A stretch of 64,000 nucleotides of DNA from Larus michahellis (Eukaryota; Chordata; Aves; Charadriiformes; Laridae): positions 1 through 64,000 of the forward strand of contig NW_027435970.1 in the NCBI RefSeq assembly GCF_964199755.1, given 5' to 3'. The position numbers and the translations under genes are program-made. Within the stretch, counting starts at the first letter, position 1, and each line of letters starts with the position of its first letter. The notes beneath the pieces were generated by a model. The model made no database searches and was not told the DNA's origin. It worked only from the letters and a program-made list of their open reading frames with translations. Of the stretch, positions 1 through 64,000 are shown in pieces.

Positions 1-25
1 GGCCCGGTGCTGCGGGAGCGGCCAG
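1..25 (+). CDS. CYB5D1: CYB5D1 exon 1, 3' end
   Basis: Frame 1 reads GPVLRERP plus one base, then the donor GT at 26. Joined to exon 2 it gives RERPGDPELRPL, aligning with human AQEYKGNLLLKP. Only the last 25 bases are in the window. Confidence 0.65.
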
Positions 26-2644
26 GTGCCGGGGGGGGGGGACAGCGGACGGCCATGGCGGGGGCTGGGGGTCGCTGAGGTTGGGTCTAAGGGGCAGCTC
101 TGGGGGCTGAGGGGGTCTAACGGGGGGCTGGGGGGGGCTATGGGGGCCGGAGGGGGCGGGGGTGCCGGGGGGGGGGGGCCATAGAGGGGATGGGAGGGCT
201 ACGAGGGATGGGGGGGGCCATGGGGCGGGCGTGGGGCGGGCTAAGGTGAGGTCTAAGGGGAGCTATGGGGGCTGAGGGGGCTATAGAGGGGCTGGGGGGG
301 GCTATGGGGGTGCTGTAGGGGGGACAGGGGGCTTATGGGGGCCGGGGGGTGTCGAGGAGAGGCCGGGGGGGGCTGGGGGTCGCTAAGGTGGGGTCTAAGG
401 GGGGAGCTATAGGGGCTGAGGGGGTGCTGAGGGGGGTCTAACGGGGGCTGGGGGGGGCTATGGGGGGGCTATAGGGGGGGATAGGGGACCTATGGGAGCC
501 GGGAGGGTCCAGGAGAGGCCGTGCGGGGGGCTGGGGGTCGCTAAGGTGGGGTCTAAGGGAGAGCTATGGGGGCTGGGGGGGCTATTGGGGGGCTGGGGGG
601 GGGCTATGGCGGCTGGAGGGGGCGGGGGTGCCATGGGGGGGTGGCCATAGGGGGGGCCAGGGCGGAGCTATGTGGGGCTATGGATGCTGGGGGGGGCTAT
701 AGGGACTAAGGGTGGGAGCTATGGGGGCTGGAGGGGGTCCCTGGGGAGGGGGGGCTCTAGGGGGCCGTGTCCCCCCCCCAGGTGACCCCGAGCTGCGCCC
801 GCTCCGGGAGGCTGCCGGCACCGACGTCACCCACTGGTTCGACCCCCAGAGCGGGGAGGTAAGGGGAAGGGGGGGGGGGGGGGGGCTCAAGGGGGTCCCC
901 ACCCCCCCCCAGATCAGGGGCTCCAAGGGGCCCCCACCCTCCATATTGGGGGTCATCCCCCCCCCATTTCGGGACTCTCAATTCCCCCCGCTCCATTTTT
1001 GGAGGTCACCAAGGGCTCCCCCCATTTCAGGTGTCGTTTCCCCCCCCCCCCCCCCCCACTCTAGGGGTCACCAGGACACCCCCCCCCTCCATTCTGGGGT
1101 CCTCCCCATCTCGGGTGTCATCAGCCCCCCCCCCTTCTGAGGTCCCCCCATCTCGGGGTGTCCCCCCCCATCCCGGGTGTCTCCGTGACCCCCCTTGTCC
1201 CCCTCCCCTCCGGGATGTCCCCGTGACCCCCCCCCGCGGGGTGTCCCTTCCCATCCCGGTGACCCCGTCCCCCGTCCCCCTCCCCCCCAGGGTGTCGCCC
1301 CCCATCCTGGGTGTCCCCTTTCCCCCCCCCCCCATTCCGGGGTGTCCCATCCCGGGTGTCCCCGTGACCCCCCCCTGCCCCCCCCCATCCCGGGTGTCTC
1401 CGTGACCCCCCTTGTCCCCCTCCCCCCCGGGATGTCCCCGTGACCCCACCCCCCGCGGGGTGTCCCTTCCCATCCCGGTGTCCCCGTGACCCCCCCGCCC
1501 CCCCCCCCCCATTCCGGGGTGTCCCCGTGACCCCCCCGTGGCCCCCCCATCCCCCCCCCCCAGCCGCTGTCCCGCCGCGACCCCCGCTCGGGGCTGCCCC
1601 GCCTCCTCCTGCCGGGGGCGCCCCCCCCGGAGCCGCGCTCCGACCACGCCCCCCCGCGGGGCGCCCCCTGGTGGCGGGACCCGCGGCTGGAGGTGGGGCA
1701 CGTGACCGCCGCCCCCCGCCTGCTGCGGCTGCGCAACGCGCTCACGGGGCAGGAGCACGTGATCCAGGTGGGGGGGGGACACCGGGGGGGGGGCACGGGG
1801 TGTCCCCGCTGTCACCTGGGGGGGGGACCCCCGGGTGTCACCTGGGGGGGGGACGAACGGGGGTGTCCCCAGTGTCACCTGGGGGGGGGGGGAGATGGTG
1901 GATCCCGGGGTGTCCCCGCTGTCACCTGAGAGGGGACATCAGGTTGTCACCGGGGGGGGGGGGGGGGACACGACCAGGGATGTCCCCAGTGTCACCGGGG
2001 GGGGACACGACATAGGGGGGACCCCGGGATGTCACCACCGTCACCTGGGGGGGGAGAGATGGGGGACCCCCGGGGTGTCCCCGCTGTCACCCGGGGGGGG
2101 CAGAGGGGACATGGGGGACCCCCGAGGTGTCCCCCGTGTCACCTGGGGAGGGGCTGGGGGGGGGCATAGACACACCGCCCCCCCCCCCCCCCAAGATGTG
2201 ACCTGAGCCCCTGGGATGTTCCCACTGTCCCCTGGGGGGGGTTGGGGACATGGGGGACCCCCGGGGTGGGGGAGGAGGGTCTTGGGGTGCCCTTGTCCCC
2301 TTTTGGGGTCCCTTGTCCCCGGGGGGGGGGGGAGGTCCCCCCCATTGGGGGGTTCCCGTGTCCCGGGGGGGGTGGGGGGGTGTGTGTGTGACCCTTGTCC
2401 CCGGGGGGTGTCCCCTGTCCGGTGCCCCCCCCTCCGTTGCTGACCGGGGTGTCCCCAGGCCTGCGGGGAGCAGGCGGGGGGGCTGGTGGAGCGAGCGCTG
2501 CCCTGGAACGCGCACGGGGGGGGCTACGCCTGGCGCTGCGGGGGGGCCCCGCTGCCCCTCGACGGGCCCCCCCCGGCCCCCGCCCCCGACGGCTCCGCAC
2601 CCACCCTCCTCCTGCACTTCGCCGACGACTTCCGCAAGGAATGA
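1..2644 (+). CDS. CYB5D1: CYB5D1, cytochrome b5 domain-containing protein 1 (5' end outside window)
   Basis: Spliced CDS joining 1-25, 782-858, 1564-1767 and 2459-2644, with matching phases. CYB5D1 is a small cytochrome b5-like heme protein linked in the literature to motile cilia and radial spokes. What is seen: exon 2 encodes the family signature THWFDP, corresponding to SHWFDP in the human protein. Exon 3 encodes PWWRDP...EVG and a segment ending LTGQEHVIQ, matching human PWWQGSYYEVG and LTSQEHTLEV. Exon 4 encodes LPWNAHGGGYAW and ends LLLHFADDFRKE then stop, matching human LPYNSHAASYTW and LLYFNDDLTEL. The first heme-ligand half and the start codon lie upstream of base 1. The acidic loop before the last strand, present in the human protein, is shortened and proline-rich here. 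Next gene downstream on the same strand is CHD3, as in human, which supports orthology. Confidence 0.88.
26..781 (+). repeat. CYB5D1 intron 1, G-rich minisatellite
   Basis: The intron is almost entirely imperfect G-rich repeats of the kind GGGTCTAAGG, GCTATGGGGGCT and GGGGGCTGGGG. The + strand is strongly purine- and G-biased and could form G-quadruplexes. No other feature seen. Confidence 0.75.
782..858 (+). CDS. CYB5D1: CYB5D1 exon 2
   Basis: 77 nt between a C-tract acceptor (AG at 780-781) and donor GTAAGG at 859. It enters in phase 1 and leaves in phase 0. It encodes REAAGTDVTHWFDPQSGE; the HWFDP motif is characteristic of CYB5D1. Confidence 0.85.
859..1563 (+). repeat. CYB5D1 intron 2, C-rich minisatellite
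   Basis: Short, irregular repeats around ATCCCGGGTGTCCCCGTGAC separated by C runs. Strand bias is opposite to intron 1. No coding signal. Confidence 0.7.
1564..1767 (+). CDS. CYB5D1: CYB5D1 exon 3
   Basis: 204 nt, phase 0 at both ends, acceptor CAG at 1561-1563 and donor GTGGGG at 1768. It encodes APWWRDPRLEVGHVT and NALTGQEHVIQ, which align with the middle of human CYB5D1. It is strongly proline/arginine-biased, as expected from the local GC content. Confidence 0.85.
1768..2458 (+). repeat. CYB5D1 intron 3, minisatellite
   Basis: Repeats of GTGTCCCCGCTGTCACCTGG followed by G runs, up to about 2215, then less regular G/C-rich sequence. No other feature. Confidence 0.7.
2459..2644 (+). CDS. 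CYB5D1: CYB5D1 exon 4 (terminal coding exon)
   Basis: 186 nt starting after CCCCAG and ending in TGA at 2642-2644. It encodes ALPWNAHGGGYAWRC and the C-terminal strand LLLHFADDFRKE. A donor-like GGCG/GTACGG lies five bases after the stop (GT at 2650), suggesting a 3' UTR intron. Confidence 0.85.
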   Translation, partial: ACGEQAGGLVERALPWNAHGGGYAWRCGGAPLPLDGPPPAPAPDGSAPTLLLHFADDFRKE

Positions 2645-3270
2645 CGGCGGTACGGGCACCCCAAACCCTCCCCCCCCCCCCCAAAAAAACCTGCCACCCC
2701 CCCAAAACTGCTGCCACCCCCCCAAAAACTCCTGCCACCCCCCCAAAACGTGCCATTCCCCTGCCACAACCTGCACCTCCTCAAGCCTGCTGCAACCCCC
2801 CCCCAAAAAACCTGCACCCCCCCAAAACCTGCTGCACCCCCCCAAAAAACCTACACCCCCCCAAAAAATTGCTCCCCCAAACCTGCTGCCCCCTCCAACC
2901 TGCTGCACCCCCCCAAAAAACCTACACCCCCCCCAAAAATTGCTCCCCCAAACCTGCTGCCCCCCAAAACTGCTGCCCCCCCCCAAAAACCTGCACCCCC
3001 CCCAAACGTGCCACCACCCCCAAAACCTCTGCCAGTTGGGCCCCCCCCAAACCCTCACTGCCCCCCCCCCAAACCCCCACTGGCCCCCCCAAAACCCACC
3101 CCCGTCTCCTCCCTTTGCAGCCCCAGGGAGAGGCCGTGCCCCGTCCCCCCCCCCCCCAACAGACGGACGGTGACACCGGGGGGGGGGGTCCCCAGGAGGG
3201 TTCCCCCTCGTTTTTGGGGGACAAACTGTAACTTTTTGAGTAGAAATAAATAAGCCTTTGCCAAAAAACA
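2645..3270 (+). other. CYB5D1: CYB5D1 3' UTR with possible UTR intron
   Basis: Non-coding tail after the stop. Bases 2650-3120 start with GTACGG and end with CTCCCTTTGCAG, so they could be a spliced UTR intron; their content is a C/A-rich simple repeat (CCCCCAAAACCTGC-like). The remaining tail, 3121 to about 3270, leads to the poly(A) signal. Whether the intron is removed cannot be decided from sequence alone. Confidence 0.55.
3245..3250 (+). terminator. CYB5D1: AATAAA polyadenylation signal of CYB5D1
   Basis: Canonical AATAAA (AATAAATAA) about 600 nt after the CYB5D1 stop, in a short A/T-rich stretch in otherwise C/G-rich sequence. Cleavage would be expected about 15-25 nt downstream. Confidence 0.75.
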
Positions 3271-3860
3271 GCCAGAGCGGAGCCTTGGGGGGGGGGGGAC
3301 AGGGTCACGGGGTGTGGGGGGGTCACGGGGACACTTGGGGACCCCTTTTGGGGACATCCCCCCCCCATGCTGGGACCTGGCATCCGGCTCTTGGGGGTCC
3401 TCCGGGGGTGATGGTGGGTGGTTGACACCCTGTGTCACCCCCCTATGGGGTGGCACAGCCCCAGTGTCCCCAAGCGTCACCCCAGGGGTACCATCATGTC
3501 CCCCCCGTGTGACAGTGACGCTGTACCCCCCCACAGGGTGACACAGCCAGGCTCAGCCTCAATGTCCCTAAGTGTCCCCCGGGGTGATGGTGACACTGTA
3601 TCCCCTCATCAGGTGATACAACCTCAATGTCCCCAAGTGTCACCCAAGGGGTACCACTGCGTGTCCCCCCACTAGGGGTGACAGTGACGCCGTACCCCCC
3701 CCCCGTAGGGTGACACAGCCAGGCTCAGCCTCGATGTCCCCAAGTGTCACCCCAGTGGTACCACCGCGTGTCCCCCCACTCCGGGTGACAATAACGCTGT
3801 ACCCCCCCCATAGGGTGACACAGCCAGGCTCAGCCTTGATGTCCCTGAGTGTGCCCCCTG
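3271..3860. repeat. Intergenic tandem repeats downstream of CYB5D1
   Basis: From about 3420 to 3850 a unit of roughly 100-170 bp recurs about four times, marked by GTGACACAGCCAGGCTCAGC and by a TGTCCCCAAGTGTCACCC segment. Translations of it look protein-like only because the unit repeats. Confidence 0.7.
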
Positions 3861-5480
3861 GGTGACGGTGACGCCGCGCCCCCCCACCACCACCACCATG
3901 GGGGTTTTTTCCTGTGGGACCGGCGGCAAGTGACAGCGGGTGACGCCCGCCGGGCGCGTGGTGCCGGCTGTTTGTCCCCGTGGGTTGCTGCCAGCCCCTG
4001 GCACGGCCACATGTCACGTGGGACGTGTCCCCGCCGCTGACCTGACGCCCCCCTGGAGGGCTTGCGACGTTCCCGATGGCCGTCTGCCTGTCCCCGTCCC
4101 TGTCCGGCTGTCCCTGTCCGGCTGCTCCGTGGTGGCACCGGTGTCCCCGAAGAGGAGGGTCCGGCGGTTGTCATCGTCAGGGCACAGGCGGTGGCGGGAG
4201 TAAGTCAGCCGAGCTGGTGGGTGACTCGAGGTGCTGGTGGGTGACTTGGGGTGCGGGTGACATCTGTTTCCACAGGTGTCACCCATCTGGCTCCGGCGAC
4301 ACCGATCCACACCCTGAAACAGCCGCCCAGCACCGGCTCACTGACCCCCCCCGAGCGCTCGGCAGGGGGACGTCTTGGCCACCGGCTGTGTCGACACTGA
4401 CCCGGTGACACCGTGCAGGATGGTGTCACCCTCCCGGAGTCACCGCCGGACCCTCTGGCAGGTCCCTCATGGAAAGCGCCGGTGCCGGAGGGAGGGTGGG
4501 CAACACCCCTGGCTCTGCTGGCACCGGGTGACACCTCGACCACCGGAGACGGCGGGAATGGAGAGGAGCCATGGTGCCACCGGCCGGGCCCGGTGACAAA
4601 CTCACCGCTGGTGCGGCGGAGAGGGTCACCTACGCACGCCGAACGGAGGGGAAACGGTGAAAAAGGAGACAAATACCCCAAAATGAAAGCGAGGGTGGGG
4701 GGTGGTTGTGCCGAGACACCCACAGGGAGGGTTTGGGGGGGTGTCATAAAGGATGAGGGGGGTGTGGTGTGCTCTTAGGGTGAAAAAAGCCACGAATTGC
4801 CCCAAAAAGACAAGCGGAACAGGATCTACCTGGCACTTCCCGCAGCACAGGGTCATCCTGGGGGGGGTTGAGGGGGATTTGGGGGGAATTTGGGGAGTCA
4901 CCAGGGGGTTTTGGCACCGGGGTCGTGGGGCGAGGGTCATCCCTGTCCCAAAATCGCCTGGTTTTGTCCATTTTTGTGGGTTTGCAGAAAGCTGGGGGGA
5001 GGGGGGTGGGGTGGAGGAGGCCGAGAGAGAGAGGCTGCTGCCCTGGCCGGCCTGCAACAACCGGTAGCGGCCTTTGGGGTAAAAAAACCCCAAAATGAGG
5101 AAAAAAACCCCCAAAATGAGGAAAAAAAACCCCACCCCAAACCCTCAGTGTTTTCTGTTTTTTTTTTCCCCCCTTTTTCCCACTTTTCCCCCGGTTTTTG
5201 GGGGCAGGAGGAGGCCCCAGCACTGATCCCCCCCTCCCCACGGGGCGATTCGGGGCTCGACCTCCTGCCCCCCCCCCCCCCCCCCCGTCGGCTCATCCCC
5301 CCCCCCTCCCGGCGTTTTGGGGCAAAAAGGCCAAAAAAAAGAAGGAGGCGGGAGGTTAAAAAGGCGGCAAAAAGCCACGTGCGAGGGGTCGGGACCCAGG
5401 GCCCAGCCCAGGCGGTTTTGGGGAGGTTTTGCTGGTTTCTAGGGTGGTTTTGGAGCATTTTGGGCAAGAACACCACAAAA
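3861..5480. other. Intergenic, mostly unique GC-rich sequence, no gene recognised
   Basis: This stretch lacks obvious tandem structure. Open frames on both strands have no recognisable domain and no conserved-looking splice pattern. Around 5080-5130 there is a short repeat of AAAAAACCCCAAAATGAGG. I see no supported gene. Confidence 0.5.
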
Positions 5481-6660
5481 AACTTACACACACACACACA
5501 CACACACCCCGTTATGAATTTTGCCCGTTTCTCCTCAGTTTTTTTGGGGCGGGGGGGGGGGAATCTGCAAAGCAAGGGGTTTGAGGCGGGGGGCGGTTGG
5601 TTAAACCCCCGTCCCCGCCGCCCAAGGGACTTTCAAACCCTTTTTTTTTTTTTTTTAATTTTTTATTTTTGGCCTTTTTTTAATATTTTTTTTGTTTTTT
5701 TTTTTTTTTTGTTCTTCCTCCCCTGCAGCTTAAAGAAAAGTCAAAAAAAAAAAAAAAAAAAAGGCAACCCATAAAACCACTCCCTTCTGAAGTATTTAAA
5801 AGTAGGGAAGGGAGGGATAAAGAATAAAAAAAAAAAAAAAAAGCGCTCTTTTTTTTTTAATGTGTGTGTGTGTTTTTTAAAAATCCGCCCCCCCCCCCCG
5901 TCGTTTTTGGCGTGGACTAGTGAAATGGGGGGGGGGGGGGGGAACAGGGGGAAAAAAAAAAAAATAAAAAAGGCGGCGTGACTAGTATGGAACTAGTTAA
6001 CCTTTAACAATTTATGCTGATGTCACACTGAGCATGAGTACTGATTAATCCGCCCCCCCCCCCCCCCGAAATATTTTTATTGAAGGGGGGGGGGGGAAGT
6101 ATAAGGAGAAAGAGAGCAAAAAAAAAAAAAAAAGAAATAATTTACCGCAGCCATCTTTGTTTTATGCAGAAATCTTCCTCCTTTCGGTTCCCCCCCCGCG
6201 CCGGGAATACACAAATATTGTTCATCTCACGCCCCGAGCCGGGATCTGCAGAGATTATATATATATAGAGAGAGAGAGAAAAAGATATAAAAAAACCAAA
6301 AAAACAACAAAAAAAAAAGAAACCAACCAAAAAAAAAAAAAGCCAAAAAACCAAAGCAAACAAGCCAAAAAAATACAACAACAACAACAAAAAAATAAGC
6401 AGAATTATGATTATTCGCCCGCTCGGGCTGTAGCGGCGACGAGGGGGGGGAACCTTTTTTTTGTTGTTTTTTTTTTTTTTTTTAATTATTATTTTTTGTG
6501 CCTTTTTTTTTTTTTTTTTCCTTGAGGCGTTTTTGGCTTTTTTTTTTTCCGTGTTTTTTTTTTTTTTTTTTTTTTCCCCAAAAAAATCTTTTCTAACCTC
6601 CAGGAAGGTGTGTGTGGGAGCCGGGGGAGGGGGGTGGCGGGGGGGGGGGGGGGGGGTCGA
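5481..6660. repeat. Low-complexity block: CA repeat and A/T homopolymers
   Basis: A (CA)n run of about 20 bp starts near 5487. It is followed by many poly-T and poly-A runs (5641-5710, 5745-5762, 6290-6400, 6455-6585) separated by short G or C runs. Two short non-repetitive islands are embedded, about 5985-6050 and 6142-6260. Confidence 0.7.
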
Positions 6661-6669
6661 CTTCAAAAA

Positions 6670-7372
6670 CCACCCCTCAGCCGGCCATTTTGGGCTTTTT
6701 TTTTTTTTTCTTGAAGGGGGGGGAGGAATTTTTAATTTTTTTTCCGCCTTTTTTTCTTTTTAACCCCCCCCCTTTTCTCCTCAAGTCTCTTTTCTTTTTT
6801 TTTTTCTCAATTTTTTTTTTTGGGGGGGGGGGGTTGCTTTTTGTTGTTTTGTTTTGGTGTTTTTTGGTTTTTTTTTTTAAATTTTTATTTTTATTTTCCT
6901 TTCCAGGTGGTGGTTGGAGTAGGGTGGTGTGTGGTGGTGGTGGTTTGTGGCGGGGGGGGGGTTGTTCAGATTTAAAAATAAATTTCGGGGCGGCCATTTT
7001 CCCTCTTGGCTCCGGCGGGGAACGCTGTCCCGCCCGCCCCCCGGCGAGGGGGGGGGGGGGGGGGGGGAATGATTTTTTTTTTTTTGAGGAGATTTTAAGC
7101 GTTTTGGGGGGGTTTCCGCCTTCTTTACCAACCTACCGCCCTTCCCTCCCCTCAGCGGCGGGGACCCGCCGGGGCCGGCCCGAGGGGGGGTCGCCCGGTC
7201 CCGGTTTCCCCGGTGCCCCCCCACCCCCCCCCCACCCCGCGGTTGGGGGTGGGTTGGGGGAGGTGGGAGAGCGCGGAGGGTCCCCCCCACCCCACCCCCC
7301 CCCCCCCCACCCCAACCCCGTCCCTCCGCCTCCCGCCCGCCTTCACTCCCGTCTCCCCCCCTCAGCCCCGCC
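6670..7372 (+). promoter_or_regulatory. CHD3: Putative CHD3 promoter and 5' UTR
   Basis: Region immediately upstream of the CHD3 start. The identical ten bases CGGCCATTTT occur at 6682-6691 and 6991-7000, 309 bp apart; they match the core of a YY1 site on the reverse strand. GC-rich CpG-bearing sequence follows from about 7000 to 7372. There is no clear TATA box. The transcription start is not determinable from sequence alone. Confidence 0.4.

Positions 7373-64000
<56,628 letters not shown>

Noticed and set aside
4831-4868. Minus-strand exon-like segment (acceptor C tract, GATGACCCTGTGCTGCGGGA, donor GTAG) resembling the end of CYB5D1 exon 1
   Set aside because: The similarity covers only about 20 bases (PVLRE) and no further exon-like sequence is found beside it; chance in GC-rich DNA is likely.
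3861-5480. Independent gene between CYB5D1 and CHD3
   Set aside because: Open frames overlap on both strands, lack domains and show no exon-like boundaries.
6010-6045. Box C/D snoRNA-like TGATGTC ... CTGA
   Set aside because: No terminal stem and the boxes do not match the consensus spacing.

Overview
The window is vertebrate nuclear DNA, most likely from a bird. It carries the 3' end of CYB5D1 and, on the same strand, 37 coding exons of CHD3, the NuRD-complex chromatin remodeller. The bird call is an inference. It rests on extreme GC content in exons (third codon positions nearly all G/C), long G and C runs, and introns filled with GC-rich minisatellites, a style typical of avian dot microchromosomes. 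CYB5D1 followed by CHD3 is also the order on human 17p13.1. That neighbour, and the CHD3-specific acidic/proline-rich N-terminus, separate this gene from its paralogues CHD4 and CHD5.

Layout. Bases 1-25 are the end of CYB5D1 exon 1. Exons 2-4 lie at 782-2644, followed by a 3' UTR with a poly(A) signal at 3245. Bases 3271 to about 6670 are intergenic: GC-rich repeats, then A/T homopolymer runs. The putative CHD3 promoter occupies about 6670-7372, with two identical YY1-like sites. The CHD3 start codon is at 7373. Its exons 1-37 run to 61755 and encode about 1844 residues in one continuous frame with consistent splice phases: acidic N-terminus, CHDNT, polyalanine, basic linker, two PHD fingers, two chromodomains, the complete SNF2 ATPase with all helicase motifs, the C-terminal DUF1087/DUF1086 region and most of CHDCT2. 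Roughly the last 165-170 residues lie beyond base 64000. No other protein gene, tRNA, rRNA, CRISPR array or recognisable transposon was found. Nearly all long open frames outside these exons are translations of tandem repeats.

The notable biology is in the introns. In at least five CHD3 introns (13, 19, 21, 26 and 36) the tandem array is built from a copy of the exon boundary itself. Introns 13, 19, 21 and 26 carry repeated exon 3' ends with the donor. Intron 36 carries repeated acceptor plus exon 5' end. Intron 21 is two-part: about 19 donor-side copies followed by an array carrying the branch-point/acceptor context. Each intron 21 donor-side unit resembles a 27-nt in-frame microexon. Intron 36 also has a textbook U12-type donor (GTATCCTT), and its array repeats the matching U12-like branch site. 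I found no new protein system; the recurrent amplification of splice junctions is what deserves a second look.
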